Assembly: GCF_000971275.1 (NCBI RefSeq)
Contig: NZ_LAPV01000075.1
Location: 1 to 40,022 of the forward strand
Reading direction: 5' to 3'
Length of the DNA: 40,022 nucleotides
Source of the DNA: Devosia psychrophila
GTDB taxonomy: Bacteria; Pseudomonadota; Alphaproteobacteria; Rhizobiales; Devosiaceae
Under the pieces are notes generated by a model that searched no databases, had not been told where the DNA came from, and worked only from the letters and a program-made list of their open reading frames with translations. Below, in pieces: positions 16,494-27,158 of this stretch; positions within the stretch are counted from its first letter, which is position 1; every line of letters begins with the position of its first letter. Both the position numbers and the translations under genes were made by a program.

Positions 16494-17591
16494 ATGGACT
16501 TTGTGAACTCCGCTCTCGACTACCTGCTTGGCATTCCCATCCTCGGATGGGGCGTTCAAGTCGGTTTGGTCTACAAGGCGCTGCTGCTGCTGATCTCGCT
16601 GTTGATCTTTACGGCGTTTATCCTTTTGGCCGATCGCAAAATCTGGGCCGCCGTGCAGATGCGTCGTGGTCCGAACGTGGTTGGCCCTTTCGGACTGCTT
16701 CAGAGCTTTGCCGATCTGCTGAAGTTCGCTCTCAAGGAGCCGATCATTCCGGGCGGCTCCGACAAGGTGCTGTTCCTGTTGGCGCCATTGCTGACAGCCA
16801 CCCTGGCCTTGACGGGCTGGGCCGTGATCCCCTTTGGCCCTGGCGTCGTCATGGCCGATATCAACCTGGGCATTCTCTACCTGCTCGCCATTTCGTCGCT
16901 TGGCGTCTATGGCGTGATCATCGGCGGCTGGGCGTCCAACTCGAAATATCCGTTCCTCGGCTCGCTTCGTGCCGCGGCCCAGATGGTGTCCTACGAGGTC
17001 TCCATCGGCCTCGTCATCATCACCGTGCTGCTGTGCGTGGGCTCGCTGAACCTGTCCGACATCGTCGTCGCCCAGCAGGAAATGGGCCTTGCCCACATGC
17101 TCGGCGTGCCGTGGCTCAGCTTCCTGAACTGGTTCTGGCTGCCGCTGTTCCCGATGTTTATCATCTTCTACATTTCGGCACTGGCTGAGACGAACCGTCC
17201 GCCATTCGATCTGGCGGAAGGCGAGTCCGAACTCGTTGCCGGCTTCATGACCGAATATTCGGCCACGCCCTACATGCTGTTCATGCTGGGTGAGTACATC
17301 TCGATCCTCTTGATGTGCGCCATGACCACTGTCCTGTTCCTGGGCGGCTGGGCCGCGCCGATCGACCTGCCGCCATTCACCTGGATTCCCGGCGTCGTGT
17401 GGTTCGTCATCAAGCTCAGCATGGTGTTCTTCATGATCGCCATGGCCAAGGCCATCGTGCCGCGGTACCGCTACGACCAGTTGATGCGGATCGGTTGGAA
17501 ACTGTTCCTGCCGCTGTCGCTCACCATGGTCGTCATTGTTGCATTCGTCCTCCAGCTCACGGGCTGGGGCTGGCATGGAGGGATGGCTTGA
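16494..17591 (+). CDS. nuoH: NADH-quinone oxidoreductase subunit H
   Basis: NuoH is the membrane subunit that links the peripheral arm and quinone cavity to the proton-pumping arm. I start it at the ATG at 16494 behind AGGGAG; the open frame upstream overlaps the end of nuoG. The 365-residue product has eight or nine hydrophobic segments and the family signatures [30 protein letters not shown] and the acidic loop [19 protein letters not shown], which lies near the quinone entrance. The stop overlaps the nuoI ATG (TGATG). Confidence 0.96.
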   Translation: MDFVNSALDYLLGIPILGWGVQVGLVYKALLLLISLLIFTAFILLADRKIWAAVQMRRGPNVVGPFGLLQSFADLLKFALKEPIIPGGSDKVLFLLAPLLTATLALTGWAVIPFGPGVVMADINLGILYLLAISSLGVYGVIIGGWASNSKYPFLGSLRAAAQMVSYEVSIGLVIITVLLCVGSLNLSDIVVAQQEMGLAHMLGVPWLSFLNWFWLPLFPMFIIFYISALAETNRPPFDLAEGESELVAGFMTEYSATPYMLFMLGEYISILLMCAMTTVLFLGGWAAPIDLPPFTWIPGVVWFVIKLSMVFFMIAMAKAIVPRYRYDQLMRIGWKLFLPLSLTMVVIVAFVLQLTGWGWHGGMA

Positions 17592-18079
17592 TGCGCGCCG
17601 CCCAGTTCGTCAACACGCTACTCCTAACAGAGCTGGTGAAAGCCTTCTTCCTGACCATGCGTTATTTCTTCTCCCCAAAGCCGACGATCAACTATCCCTT
17701 CGAGAAGGGCCATGTGTCGCCGCGCTTTCGGGGTGAGCATGCGTTGCGCCGCTATCCTAACGGCGAAGAGCGCTGCATTGCCTGCAAGCTGTGCGAAGCG
17801 ATCTGCCCGGCACAGGCAATCACCATCGAAGCTGGCCCGCGCCAGAACGACGGTACCCGCCGCACCGTGCGATACGATATCGACATGGTGAAATGCATCT
17901 ATTGCGGTTTCTGCCAGGAAGCATGCCCGGTAGACGCCATCGTCGAAGGCCCGAACTTCGAATTCGCAACCGAAACGCGTGAAGAGCTCTACTTCTCCAA
18001 GGAGAAGCTCCTCGCCAACGGCGACCGTTGGGAGCGTGAAATCGCAGCCAACCTCAGCGCCGACGCCCCGTATCGCTGA
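17591..18079 (+). CDS. nuoI: NADH-quinone oxidoreductase subunit I
   Basis: NuoI is a peripheral-arm ferredoxin-like subunit carrying clusters N6a and N6b. Both [4Fe-4S] motifs are intact: [12 protein letters not shown] and [12 protein letters not shown]. The start at 17591 overlaps the nuoH stop; the longer frame upstream lies inside nuoH and is rejected. The 162-residue product has the usual N-terminal amphipathic helix ([18 protein letters not shown]) and a C-terminal [14 protein letters not shown]. Confidence 0.96.
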   Translation: MRAAQFVNTLLLTELVKAFFLTMRYFFSPKPTINYPFEKGHVSPRFRGEHALRRYPNGEERCIACKLCEAICPAQAITIEAGPRQNDGTRRTVRYDIDMVKCIYCGFCQEACPVDAIVEGPNFEFATETREELYFSKEKLLANGDRWEREIAANLSADAPYR

Positions 18080-18092
18080 GAGGGAAGAGCAG

Positions 18093-18701
18093 ATGACCCT
18101 TCCACTTTTCTTTTTCTACTTGTTCGCAGCGATCCTAGTGGCGTCCGCCCTCATGGTCATCTCGGCGCGCAATCCGGTGCATGCCGTGCTGTTCCTGATC
18201 CTGGCATTCTTCAACGCCTCGGGCCTGTTCATGCTGGCAGGCGCCGAATTCCTGGCGCTGCTGCTGATCGTCGTCTATGTGGGCGCGGTTGCGGTGCTGT
18301 TCCTGTTCGTCGTGATGATGCTCGATGTGGACTTTGCCTCGTTGCGGCAGGGCTTCCTGCAATATGCGCCGGTCGGGGTAGTTGTCGGGGTCATCCTGCT
18401 GCTCGAACTGCTGTTGTTGGCTGGTAGCTTTGTCGTGTCGCCAGAAGCTGCGTCCGGGTCGGTACTGCCAATCGACGCGGCCACCGACAACATGCGTGCC
18501 ATCGGACTGGTGCTTTACACGCGCTATGTTTTCCTGTTCCAGGGGGCCGCAGCAGTGCTTCTGGTCGCCATGATTGGCGCCATCGTGCTGACGCTGCGCC
18601 ACAAGACGAATGTCAAACGCCAGAATCCAGTGGATCAGGTGGCCCGTCGGCCATCCGAGACGCTGGAAGTGGTCAAAGTCAAAAGCGGTCAAGGACTGTA
18701 G
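18093..18701 (+). CDS. nuoJ: NADH-quinone oxidoreductase subunit J
   Basis: NuoJ is an inner-membrane subunit of the complex I pump arm. The start at 18093 (MTLPLFFFYLFAAI) follows GGGAAGAG. The 202-residue product has five membrane helices and the family core RNPVHAVLFLILAFFNASG and LALLLIVVYVGAVAVLFLFV, which contains the flexible pi-bulge helix described in complex I structures. The C-terminal 35 residues are a basic cytoplasmic tail. It is followed by nuoK after 9 bp. Confidence 0.95.
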   Translation: MTLPLFFFYLFAAILVASALMVISARNPVHAVLFLILAFFNASGLFMLAGAEFLALLLIVVYVGAVAVLFLFVVMMLDVDFASLRQGFLQYAPVGVVVGVILLLELLLLAGSFVVSPEAASGSVLPIDAATDNMRAIGLVLYTRYVFLFQGAAAVLLVAMIGAIVLTLRHKTNVKRQNPVDQVARRPSETLEVVKVKSGQGL

Positions 18702-18710
18702 GAGGCAACC

Positions 18711-19025
18711 ATGGGCTTGGGTATCGAGCTCGGTCACTACCTGACCGTAGCAGCAATTCTGTTCACGCTTGGCGTGTTCGGCATCTTCATTAACCGCAAG
18801 AATATCATCGTCATCCTGATGTCGGTGGAGTTGATCCTTCTCGCGGTCAACCTCAACATGGTCGCCTTCAGCGCGGCGCTGAATGATCTGCAGGGGCAGA
18901 TTTTTGCGCTTCTGATCCTGACCGTGGCAGCTGCCGAGGCTGCCATTGGTCTCGCCATTCTCGTTATTTTCTACCGCAACCGCGGCTCGATCGCGGTTGA
19001 AGACGTCAACCAGTTGAAGGGCTAA
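18711..19025 (+). CDS. nuoK: NADH-quinone oxidoreductase subunit K
   Basis: NuoK is a small antiporter-like membrane subunit of complex I. The product is 104 residues with three helices (about 8-28, 31-55 and 61-87), close to the usual 100-102. The conserved membrane Glu is in the second helix ([12 protein letters not shown]) and another lies in [14 protein letters not shown] ribosome site, GGAGG, is present 8-12 bp upstream. Confidence 0.96.
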   Translation: MGLGIELGHYLTVAAILFTLGVFGIFINRKNIIVILMSVELILLAVNLNMVAFSAALNDLQGQIFALLILTVAAAEAAIGLAILVIFYRNRGSIAVEDVNQLKG

Positions 19026-19036
19026 GAACCACCGCT

Positions 19037-21154
19037 ATGATTCAGGCGATTGTTTTCCTGCCTCTCGTCGGCGCGCTGATCGCGGGGCTTCTCGGCCGCA
19101 CTATCGGCCACCGTCCGAGCGAGTTCATTACCACCGGCCTGCTGATCATTTCAGCGGTTCTGAGCTGGGTCGTCTTCCTGCCGGTCGCCTTTGGCGGCGG
19201 GCTGATGGGCGGTGCGGTCGACGGCGAAACCGCGGTCCTCAAGATCGAGATCATGCGCTGGATCCAAGTCGGCGACATGGACCTGCGCTGGGTACTGCGC
19301 GTCGACACGCTGACCGCCATCATGCTAGTCGTGGTCAACACCGTGTCCAGCCTCGTGCACGTCTATTCAATCGGCTACATGGCCGACGATCCGCATCGCA
19401 GCCGCTTCTTTGCCTATCTGTCGCTGTTCACCTTCGCCATGTTGATGCTGATCACTGCGGATAACTTCCTGCAGATGTTCTTTGGTTGGGAAGGCGTGGG
19501 TCTCGCGTCCTACCTGCTGATCGGCTTCTGGTACACCAAACCATCGGCAACGGCCGCGGCAATGAAGGCCTTCATCGTCAACCGCGTCGGCGACTTTGGC
19601 TTTGCCCTTGGCATTTTCGGCGCCTTCATGGTGCTGGGCCATATCGACTTTGACGGCGCCTTCGAAGCAGCGAGCCAATTCTCCACCACCGGCCTGCCGG
19701 TGATGCAGTTCCTCGGCTGGCGGCTCGATGCCATGACTGTCATCTGCATGCTGCTGTTCATGGGTGCCATGGGCAAGTCGGCGCAGTTCCTGCTGCACAC
19801 TTGGCTGCCGGACGCCATGGAAGGCCCGACTCCGGTGTCGGCGTTGATCCATGCTGCGACCATGGTGACCGCCGGCGTGTTCATGGTGGCGCGCCTTTCG
19901 CCACTGTTCGAGACATCGCCCTTCACGCTGACCTTCGTGATGATCATCGGCGCCATCACTGCATTCTTTGCGGCGACGGTGGGCCTGGTGCAAAACGACA
20001 TCAAGCGCGTCATTGCATATTCAACCTGTAGCCAACTCGGTTACATGTTCGTGGCGCTTGGGGCAGGGGCCTATTCTGCCGGTGTGTTTCACCTGTTCAC
20101 GCATGCCTTCTTTAAGGCGCTGCTGTTCCTGGGCGCCGGCGCGGTGATCCACGCCATGCATCACGAGCAGGACATGCGCAACATGGGCGGCCTTCGCAAG
20201 AAGATCCCGATCACCTATGCCATGATGCTGATCGGCACGCTGGCCCTGACGGGCGTTGGTATTCCGGGCTCGGAATTCCTCGGCTTCGCCGGGTTCTTCT
20301 CCAAGGACTCGATCATCGAAGCGGCCTATGCGTTCGGTGGCAATACCGGCATGTTCGCCTTCTGGCTGCTGGTCATCGCCGCGCTGTTCACCAGCTTCTA
20401 TTCCTGGCGCCTGATCCACCTGACCTTCCACGGCTCGCCACGCGACGCAAAGCAAGATCATGGGCATCAGGTTGACGCTCATGACGGCGACAGCCATGAC
20501 GAGCCGCTGGCCGATGATCATGCCGCGCATGCTCACGACGATCATGCCCATGACGACCATCATGCGCATGGGTCAGCCTATGACCACGCGCATGAGGCGC
20601 CAAAGGTCATGCAAATCCCGCTCTACGTGTTGGCGGTCGGCGCTGTTCTGGCCGGTGCAGTGTTCTACGGCATGTTCTTCCACGATGTGGAGCATATCGA
20701 GCACTTCTTCGCCGGGGCCATCGTGGTCGATCACGAGATCATTGAAGCCGCGCACCATGTACCGCTGTGGGTGAAGTGGAGCGCGACCATCGCTATGCTG
20801 ATTGGTGCAGGCACCGCCTACATCATGTACATCCGTCGTCCCGAAATGCCGGGCCGTCTGGCCGCGACAAATCCAGGCCTCTACCAGTTCCTGCTCAACA
20901 AGTGGTACTTCGACGAGTTGTACGACAGGATCTTCGTCAGGCCTGCCCTGTGGGTGGGACGTGCCTTGTGGAAGGGCTTCGATGATTGGCTGATTGACGA
21001 GACGCTGTCGGAGGGCCTTGGCCGCCGAGTGCAGAACGTGACGTCATGGGTCGTCAAGCTGCAGTCAGGCTACCTCTATCACTACGCCTTCGCCATGCTG
21101 ATCGGCATTGCGGCACTGCTGACCTGGGCCATCGCGGCCGGGGGACTGATCTGA
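19037..21154 (+). CDS. nuoL: NADH-quinone oxidoreductase subunit L, with His-rich loop
   Basis: NuoL is the distal Mrp-type proton-pumping subunit of complex I, with the long lateral helix. The 705-residue product has the antiporter core: [59 protein letters not shown] and [18 protein letters not shown]. Between two of the C-terminal helices, residues about 474-520, is a hydrophilic insertion with about 14 His alternating with Asp and Ala (for example [15 protein letters not shown]). This insertion is not part of the E. coli protein and could bind metal. Loop length varies in this family. The stop overlaps the nuoM start (TGATG). Confidence 0.96.
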   Translation: MIQAIVFLPLVGALIAGLLGRTIGHRPSEFITTGLLIISAVLSWVVFLPVAFGGGLMGGAVDGETAVLKIEIMRWIQVGDMDLRWVLRVDTLTAIMLVVVNTVSSLVHVYSIGYMADDPHRSRFFAYLSLFTFAMLMLITADNFLQMFFGWEGVGLASYLLIGFWYTKPSATAAAMKAFIVNRVGDFGFALGIFGAFMVLGHIDFDGAFEAASQFSTTGLPVMQFLGWRLDAMTVICMLLFMGAMGKSAQFLLHTWLPDAMEGPTPVSALIHAATMVTAGVFMVARLSPLFETSPFTLTFVMIIGAITAFFAATVGLVQNDIKRVIAYSTCSQLGYMFVALGAGAYSAGVFHLFTHAFFKALLFLGAGAVIHAMHHEQDMRNMGGLRKKIPITYAMMLIGTLALTGVGIPGSEFLGFAGFFSKDSIIEAAYAFGGNTGMFAFWLLVIAALFTSFYSWRLIHLTFHGSPRDAKQDHGHQVDAHDGDSHDEPLADDHAAHAHDDHAHDDHHAHGSAYDHAHEAPKVMQIPLYVLAVGAVLAGAVFYGMFFHDVEHIEHFFAGAIVVDHEIIEAAHHVPLWVKWSATIAMLIGAGTAYIMYIRRPEMPGRLAATNPGLYQFLLNKWYFDELYDRIFVRPALWVGRALWKGFDDWLIDETLSEGLGRRVQNVTSWVVKLQSGYLYHYAFAMLIGIAALLTWAIAAGGLI

Positions 21155-22728
21155 TGAACTTCGCAAATACCATCCTCACAGTCCTCACCTGGCTGCCCTT
21201 CGTGGGCGCGGCAGTGATCCTGTTCACGCCTAAAAACTCGGTCGATGCCATCCGCTGGATGGCATTGGTGATCACGGCGGTCACGCTCGTGCTGTCGCTG
21301 GCGATGTGGCAGAGCTTTGATCCGTCCAATGCTGGCTTCCAGTTCGTCGTGAACAAGCCATGGATCGGCGACACCATCGGCTATCGCGTTGGCGTCGACG
21401 GCATCTCGGTGCTGTTCGTGGTGCTGACGGCGCTGCTGATGCCATTCGCAATCCTCGCGAGCTGGGAAGTCGACACACGGGTCAAGGAATACATGATCGT
21501 ATTCCTGATCCTCGAGACCTTGATGATCGGCGTGTTCACCACGCTCGACCTGGCGATGTTCTACGTGTTCTTCGAAGGCACGCTGCTGCCGATGTTCCTG
21601 ATCATCGGCATCTGGGGCGGCGCCAAGCGCATCCAGGCCAGCTACAAGTTCTTCTTCTACACCTTCATCGGCTCGGTGCTGATGCTGCTGGCCATCATGG
21701 CGATGTACTGGAATGCCGGCACCACCGACATTTCACGCCTGCTGACCCATAATTTCCCCAAGGACTGGCAGCCCTGGCTGTGGTGGGCATTCTTTGCCTC
21801 GCTCGCCGTCAAGATGCCGATGTGGCCATTCCATCGCTGGCTGCCGGAGGCCCACGTTCAGGCGCCGACCGCTGGTTCGGTGATCCTGGCCGCCATCCTG
21901 CTCAAGCTTGGCGGCTACGGTTTCCTGCGCTTCAGCCTGCCGATGTTTCCGGATGCCTCGCTGCAATTCGCCAACATAATCTTCTTCCTATCTGTCGCGG
22001 CCATCATCATCACCTCGCTGATCGCGCTGGTCCAGACCGACATCAAGAAGCTGATCGCCTATTCGTCGGTGGCCCACATGGGTTTCGTCACCATGGGCAT
22101 TTTTGCCGGCAATGCGCTGGGTATCCAGGGCGCGCTGTTCCAGATGATCTCGCACGGCGTCGTGTCGGGTGCGCTGTTCCTTTGTGTCGGCGTCATCTAT
22201 GACCGCATGCATACCCGCGAAATCGAGGCCTACGGCGGCTTGGTCGAACGCATGCCGCGCTATGCCTTCGCCTTCATGGTATTCACCATGGCCAACGTTG
22301 GCCTGCCGGGTACCTCGGGCTTCGTTGGCGAGTTCCTGACCATGATGGGCGTGTTCCAGGTCAACACCTGGGTCGGCTTCGGCGCGGCCTTTGGCGTGAT
22401 CCTGTCGGCCTGCTACGCGCTCTGGCTGTATCGTCGGGTGATCTTTGGCGCACTGACCAAGGATAGCCTGAAGGGTATTCTCGATCTCAACCTGCGCGAG
22501 AGGTTCATTCTCTATCCGCTGATCGTGCTGACCATCGTGTTTGGTTTCTATCCGGCACCGATACTCGATACGACGGCCGCGGCTGTCGACAATCTCGTTA
22601 CCCGCTATTCGACTGCAGTGGGCCTCGACCCGGCTGTATCGCTAGCCGACGCGCAGGCGCCGCTTGCTCACGCCGAACCGGTTGCTGGTGCTGAAGAAGC
22701 ACCTGCCACCGAGCCTGCTGCCCACTAG
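21154..22728 (+). CDS. nuoM: NADH-quinone oxidoreductase subunit M
   Basis: NuoM is the second Mrp-type proton-pumping subunit of complex I. The ATG at 21154 gives 524 residues; an earlier open start at 21046 lies inside nuoL and is rejected. Antiporter signatures are present: [56 protein letters not shown] and [16 protein letters not shown]. The C-terminus carries a short Ala/Glu/Pro-rich tail of about 40 residues. It is followed by nuoN after 9 bp. Confidence 0.96.
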   Translation: MNFANTILTVLTWLPFVGAAVILFTPKNSVDAIRWMALVITAVTLVLSLAMWQSFDPSNAGFQFVVNKPWIGDTIGYRVGVDGISVLFVVLTALLMPFAILASWEVDTRVKEYMIVFLILETLMIGVFTTLDLAMFYVFFEGTLLPMFLIIGIWGGAKRIQASYKFFFYTFIGSVLMLLAIMAMYWNAGTTDISRLLTHNFPKDWQPWLWWAFFASLAVKMPMWPFHRWLPEAHVQAPTAGSVILAAILLKLGGYGFLRFSLPMFPDASLQFANIIFFLSVAAIIITSLIALVQTDIKKLIAYSSVAHMGFVTMGIFAGNALGIQGALFQMISHGVVSGALFLCVGVIYDRMHTREIEAYGGLVERMPRYAFAFMVFTMANVGLPGTSGFVGEFLTMMGVFQVNTWVGFGAAFGVILSACYALWLYRRVIFGALTKDSLKGILDLNLRERFILYPLIVLTIVFGFYPAPILDTTAAAVDNLVTRYSTAVGLDPAVSLADAQAPLAHAEPVAGAEEAPATEPAAH

Positions 22729-22737
22729 GAGAGTCCC

Positions 22738-24183
22738 GTGAACTCAGACGTTACCGATTTCGCGAGCCTGGCTCCCGCCTATCCTGAAATGCTGCTGGCT
22801 GTGGGCGCCATCGTGCTGCTGCTTGTCGGCGTGGTGATCAACAAGGAACGCTCCTTACTGGTCTCCTATGGCGCCGTCCTGTTGTTGCTGGTCGTCGGCT
22901 CGCTCGTATTGTTCGCGCCGGCCGAAGGCGTATTGTTCAATGGCGTGTTCATCTCGGACAGTTTTGCCCGCTACATGAAAGTGCTCGTGCTGGGCGGCTC
23001 GGCTTTCTCGCTGATGCTGGCCCTGCCGCGCGCCGAGGAATACGGCACGCACAAGTTCGAATATGCCATCCTGGTTCTGCTCGCGACGCTGGGCATGATG
23101 GCCATGGTGTCGGCTAACGACTTGATGAGCCTCTATGTAGGGCTCGAACTGCAGTCTCTGTCGCTCTACGTTCTCGCCGCCATTAAGCGCGACGACAGCC
23201 GGGCGACGGAAGCGGGCCTCAAGTACTTCGTGCTGGGTGCGCTGTCGTCGGGCATGCTGCTTTACGGTGCATCCATGGTGTACGGCTTTACCGGCCACAC
23301 CAATCTACAGGAAATCGTTATTGCCATTGCGGACGAGGGTCGCTCCATTGGCCTGATCTTCGGCATGGTGTTCCTGCTGTCGGGCGTTGCCTTCAAAATC
23401 TCCGCAGTGCCGTTCCACATGTGGACGCCTGACGTTTATGAAGGCGCTCCGACCCCGGTTACGGCCTTCTTCGCCACGGCACCCAAGGTCGCCGCCATGG
23501 CGCTGCTTGTTCGTCTGGTGATGGACACCTTCCAGGGTATTACCAGCGACTGGCAGCAGGTCGTGATTTTCCTGTCGATCGCCTCCATGGTGCTGGCCGC
23601 TTTCGCTGCCATCGGCCAGAAGTCGATCAAGCGCCTGATTGCCTATTCGTCGATCGGCCATGTGGGTTTTGCCTTGGTCGGCCTATCGTCTGGCACCCAA
23701 GTGGGCGTCGAAGGCGTCGCCATCTACATGGCGATCTATGTGGCGATGACGGTGGGGTTGTTCGCCTGCCTGTTGTCGCTGCGCACCGAAAACGGCGCTG
23801 TCGAAACCATCGACGAACTGGCCGGAGCCGCGCAAAAGCGGCCCTTCGTGGCGGCTGTAATGGCAATCATCATGTTCTCGCTGATCGGCATGCCGCCGCT
23901 TGCAGGCTTTTTTGCCAAATGGCACGCCTTCCTCGCAGCGATTGATGCGCAGTTATATGTGCTGGCGGTGATCGGCGTACTGGCCTCGGCCGTCAGCGCG
24001 TTTTACTACCTGCGCGTGGTAAAGGTCATGTATTTTGACGAGCCAGTGCGCGACTTCGAGGCGGTACCTGCCGAGCTCAACATCATCATTGGTGTGAGCG
24101 GCTTTCTCGTCGTGACCTACTATTTCACCGTGGGAGGTCCCTTGGCCAACTTTGCTCACACGGCCGCCGGAAGCCTGTTCTAG
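22738..24183 (+). CDS. nuoN: NADH-quinone oxidoreductase subunit N
   Basis: NuoN is the third Mrp-type proton-pumping subunit of complex I, nearest the quinone end. It begins with GTG at 22738 behind AGGAGAG. The 481-residue product has about 14 helices and the motifs [60 protein letters not shown] and [14 protein letters not shown]. The last base of its stop codon abuts the GTG start of birA, so the operon runs on without a gap. Confidence 0.96.
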   Translation: MNSDVTDFASLAPAYPEMLLAVGAIVLLLVGVVINKERSLLVSYGAVLLLLVVGSLVLFAPAEGVLFNGVFISDSFARYMKVLVLGGSAFSLMLALPRAEEYGTHKFEYAILVLLATLGMMAMVSANDLMSLYVGLELQSLSLYVLAAIKRDDSRATEAGLKYFVLGALSSGMLLYGASMVYGFTGHTNLQEIVIAIADEGRSIGLIFGMVFLLSGVAFKISAVPFHMWTPDVYEGAPTPVTAFFATAPKVAAMALLVRLVMDTFQGITSDWQQVVIFLSIASMVLAAFAAIGQKSIKRLIAYSSIGHVGFALVGLSSGTQVGVEGVAIYMAIYVAMTVGLFACLLSLRTENGAVETIDELAGAAQKRPFVAAVMAIIMFSLIGMPPLAGFFAKWHAFLAAIDAQLYVLAVIGVLASAVSAFYYLRVVKVMYFDEPVRDFEAVPAELNIIIGVSGFLVVTYYFTVGGPLANFAHTAAGSLF

Positions 24184-25014
24184 GTGACGGACTTTAGCCT
24201 AGGGCCGATAGCACGCGCGGCCGGATATCGGTTGCGCGGCTATGACACCATTGGCTCGACCAATACTAAAGCGCTCGAAGCTGCCGCCGCCGGAGATGCC
24301 GGTGGTGTGTGGTTTGCCGCACGCCAGCAGACCGCGGGCAGGGGCCGTCGCGGCCGCCAATGGGAAAGTCCTTATGGCAATTTGGCCGCTACGCTCTTGA
24401 TCGTGCCCGATGCCGAACCTACTTCTGCTGCGACGCTGGGCTTCGTTGCAGGCGTTTCGCTCAATCGTGCGCTTTCCAGGATACTGCCGGGCGGTCTCGT
24501 CAAGATCGGGATCGACGGTGCGGATGCGTTGGGAGGCGGCAGTCGCATCGCGCTGAAGTGGCCGAATGACGTTTTGGCCGATGGCGCAAAGCTTGCGGGC
24601 ATATTGTTGGAAGCCAGCAAGCTGCCCGACGGGCGGCACGCCGTGGCAATAGGCTTCGGCGTCAATGCCATCGCTGCACCCCAGGGATTGCCTTATCCGG
24701 CGACGAGCCTTGCCGATCTCGGCGTCAAGCGCGATGCTGAAGAGGTATTTGAAGCGCTCAGCGATGCCTGGGTCGACACTTTTGGCCTTTGGGACGATGG
24801 ACGTGGCGTCGGCGACGTGCTCAAGCAATGGCGCGCTTCCGCCGCGGGCATCGGCGCACCCGTTGCCGTCAATCAGGACGGCGAGGTGCTGCGTGGCATT
24901 TTTGAAAGTATCGACGACGCGGGGCGATTGATCGTCCGTGCCGAAGATAACCGTCGCATCGCCATTACCGCGGGCGACGTCCATTTTGGGGCAACGGCCA
25001 GCGCCCGAAGCTGA
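24184..25014 (+). CDS. birA: Biotin--[acetyl-CoA-carboxylase] ligase
   Basis: BirA attaches biotin to the carrier protein of acetyl-CoA carboxylase and related enzymes. The 276-residue product lacks the N-terminal DNA-binding domain of E. coli BirA, so it should be ligase only. Motifs are GSTNTKALEAA, QQTAGRGRRGRQWESPYGNL (the biotinyl-AMP loop), and ALKWPNDVLADGAKLAGILLE. A small C-terminal SH3-like domain follows (IDDAGRLIVRAEDNRRIAIT). It starts with GTG directly after nuoN and is 73 bp before rnj. Its place after nuoN is a conserved Hyphomicrobiales arrangement. Confidence 0.93.
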   Translation: MTDFSLGPIARAAGYRLRGYDTIGSTNTKALEAAAAGDAGGVWFAARQQTAGRGRRGRQWESPYGNLAATLLIVPDAEPTSAATLGFVAGVSLNRALSRILPGGLVKIGIDGADALGGGSRIALKWPNDVLADGAKLAGILLEASKLPDGRHAVAIGFGVNAIAAPQGLPYPATSLADLGVKRDAEEVFEALSDAWVDTFGLWDDGRGVGDVLKQWRASAAGIGAPVAVNQDGEVLRGIFESIDDAGRLIVRAEDNRRIAITAGDVHFGATASARS

Positions 25015-25087
25015 CCATCACTACTGCGCAGGCGACCGGCGACCAATGATCGACCCGGCGTTGCGCTCGAAAGGACTGAACTGACCA

Positions 25088-26761
25088 ATGGCTAAAAACC
25101 AAAGGGATGAACTCGTCTTCGTGCCACTCGGCGGCGTTGGCGAAATCGGCATGAACATGGGCGCCTACGGCTTCGGCCCCGAGGCTTCGCGCAAGTGGAT
25201 CGTCGTCGACTGCGGCGTGACCTTTGGTGGCCCGGACTTGCCCGGCATCGAGCTGATCATGGCCAATCCGGAATTTCTGGAAGAGCGCGCCGACGATGTG
25301 CTCGCGCTGATCCTCACCCACAGCCACGAAGACCATTACGGCGCCGTGCTGGACCTGTGGCCCGGCTTCGAAAAGCCGGTCTATTGCACGCCCTTCACCG
25401 CCGCCATGCTGGCAGCGAAGCGGGCAGGCGACGGTATCGTCGAGAACGTCGATGTCACCATCATGCGTCCGGGCAAGCCATTTGAAGTCGGCCCCTTCAC
25501 CATCGAGGCAATCAACGTTGCTCACTCGATCCCCGAATCCAATGCCCTGCTGATCTCGACGCCCGTTGGGCGCGTGCTGCATACCGGTGACTGGAAGCTC
25601 GATCCGACGCCCGTTGGCAATGCGCCGACCGACGTCGAGCGCCTCAAGAAAATCGGGGAAGACCGCTCGACGCCGCTGGCGCTGATCTGCGACTCGACCA
25701 ATGCGCTCAAGGATGGCGAAAGCCCAAGTGAAGCCGAGGTCGCTGCCAATCTGGCTGCGATGATCGCCGAATCGCCCAACCGGGTTGCCGTCACCACATT
25801 TGCGTCCAACGTCGGCCGCGTCATCTCCATCGTCCGTGCCGCCGAAAAGGCCGGCCGCACGGTGGTCATGTCCGGTCGCTCGCTGCACCGCATCACCGGT
25901 ATCGCGCGCGAACTGGGAATGCTCGAAGGCTTGCCGCCGCTGCTCGACCAGGACGCCTACAAGACGCTGGCCCGCAACAAGATCGTGCTGATCTGTACTG
26001 GGTCGCAAGGCGAGGCGCGTGCCGCCATCGCCCGTATCGCGCGCGGCGAGCATCCGGTGATCGAGCTTGCTGCTGGCGATCGCATGATCTTCTCGTCCTG
26101 GGCCATTCCCGGCAACGAGCGTGAAGTCATCGATATCCAGAACCTGCTGATCGACAAGGGTGTCGAAGTTATCACGCAGAGCGATGGTCTGGTGCATGTC
26201 ACCGGCCATCCGCGCCGAGAGGAATTGCGCCGGTTGTACGAATGGCTCAAGCCAGACGTGCTGATTCCCGTGCATGGTGAAGCCGTTCATCTGACTGCCC
26301 ATGCCAAGCTTGGCCGCGACTCCGGCATTGCCAACGTCATCGAAGCCCGCAACGGCGATCTCGTTCGCCTGTTCCCGGAAACGCTGGCTTTCCCGGGTGA
26401 AGTGCGGACCGGCGAGCTTTACCTCGACGGCTTGGTGCTCTGCACGCCTGAAGAATCCGGCGTTAAAGGCCGGCGGCGCCTGTCGTTTGGCGGACACGTC
26501 GTGGTCAGCCTCTGCGTCAACGGCGGCGGTCAGGTCGTCTCGGGCCCGGATCTGGTGATCGAAGGTCTGCCTGAGACCGAGGACGAGTCGCTGAGCGAGC
26601 TGGTGGAGGACACCGTTGCCGGCGTACTGAAGTCGATGCCGCCGAAGCGCCGCAGCGATACCGAAGTGCTGAATTCGGCCCTCTTCAAGGCCATCCGCAA
26701 TGAGGTCAACGCCTATTGGGGCCGCAAGCCTAACGTCTCGGTCTTCGTGCACCGCGTCTGA
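25088..26761 (+). CDS. rnj: Ribonuclease J
   Basis: RNase J is a metallo-beta-lactamase-fold RNase with 5'-3' exonuclease and endonuclease activity, used in mRNA decay and rRNA maturation. The zinc-binding motif THSHEDHYGAV is near residue 77. Other beta-CASP motifs are HTGDWKLDPTP, DSTNA, TFASNVGRVISI, SGRSLHR, CTGSQGEARAA and HVTGHPRREELRRLYEWLKP, with the late metal ligand in PVHGEAVHL. At 557 residues the length is normal. The ATG follows GAAAGGA. It is the last gene of the nuo operon in this window, before a strong hairpin. Confidence 0.95.
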   Translation: MAKNQRDELVFVPLGGVGEIGMNMGAYGFGPEASRKWIVVDCGVTFGGPDLPGIELIMANPEFLEERADDVLALILTHSHEDHYGAVLDLWPGFEKPVYCTPFTAAMLAAKRAGDGIVENVDVTIMRPGKPFEVGPFTIEAINVAHSIPESNALLISTPVGRVLHTGDWKLDPTPVGNAPTDVERLKKIGEDRSTPLALICDSTNALKDGESPSEAEVAANLAAMIAESPNRVAVTTFASNVGRVISIVRAAEKAGRTVVMSGRSLHRITGIARELGMLEGLPPLLDQDAYKTLARNKIVLICTGSQGEARAAIARIARGEHPVIELAAGDRMIFSSWAIPGNEREVIDIQNLLIDKGVEVITQSDGLVHVTGHPRREELRRLYEWLKPDVLIPVHGEAVHLTAHAKLGRDSGIANVIEARNGDLVRLFPETLAFPGEVRTGELYLDGLVLCTPEESGVKGRRRLSFGGHVVVSLCVNGGGQVVSGPDLVIEGLPETEDESLSELVEDTVAGVLKSMPPKRRSDTEVLNSALFKAIRNEVNAYWGRKPNVSVFVHRV

Positions 26762-26785
26762 CCGATCTTAGTGCGGCAATAGGAA

Positions 26786-26817
26786 ACGGGCATTTCTGCT
26801 TTCGCAGAGATGCCCGT
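26786..26817 (+). terminator. Strong hairpin ending the nuo-birA-rnj transcript
   Basis: Arms of 14 bp (26786-26799 and 26804-26817, one G-U pair, TTTC loop) begin 25 bp after the rnj stop. No long U-tract follows, so termination may be partial and the DUF1467 gene could still receive readthrough. Confidence 0.65.
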
Positions 26818-26855
26818 CGGCGTATCTAGGTACAGGATTTAACGAAGGAAAGCCC

Positions 26856-27104
26856 ATGCAGATCGGCTCCGTCATCGCCGTGTTTTTCGTCATCTGGTGG
26901 CTGAGTTTTGTCGCCGTGCTGCCGATTAGCAATCGCAGTCAGTCGGAGGTCGGTCACGTCGTGGCGGGCACCGATCCCGGAGCACCGGCAGTGCCACATC
27001 TGCTACGCCGCGCCCTGATCGCCACCGGCATTGCCATTGTGGTGACCGCTCTGCTGTTCTGGGGCCTGAGCAACGAAACGCTGCACCACTACTGGAATCG
27101 TTGA
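26856..27104 (+). CDS. DUF1467 family small membrane protein
   Basis: This 82-residue protein has two membrane helices (about residues 3-24 and 52-71), matching the alphaproteobacterial DUF1467 family. The conserved opening, IGSVIAVFFVIWWLSFVAVLP, is closely followed by a short basic loop containing SVGH-like sequence (SQSEVGHVV) and a loop with DPGAPAVPHLLRR. Function is unknown. The start at 26856 follows GAAGGAAAG. The gene is normally found between rnj and proS in this order, often with a methylmalonyl-CoA epimerase gene that I do not see here. Confidence 0.85.
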   Translation: MQIGSVIAVFFVIWWLSFVAVLPISNRSQSEVGHVVAGTDPGAPAVPHLLRRALIATGIAIVVTALLFWGLSNETLHHYWNR

Positions 27105-27158
27105 GCGCTACATCCGCGCCCCTTCGTCGCCAGCTTGCCTTCCCACGCGGGGACCGTC

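Noticed and set aside
16398..17576. A 392-codon minus-strand frame opposite nuoH
   Set aside because: It is low-complexity, Gln/His/Asp-rich, and antisense to a complete NuoH.
24965..26752. A 595-codon open frame on the minus strand opposite ribonuclease J
   Set aside because: It is antisense to a complete, well-conserved RNase J and its sequence is the His/Asp/Arg-rich text typical of a shadow frame in GC-rich DNA.
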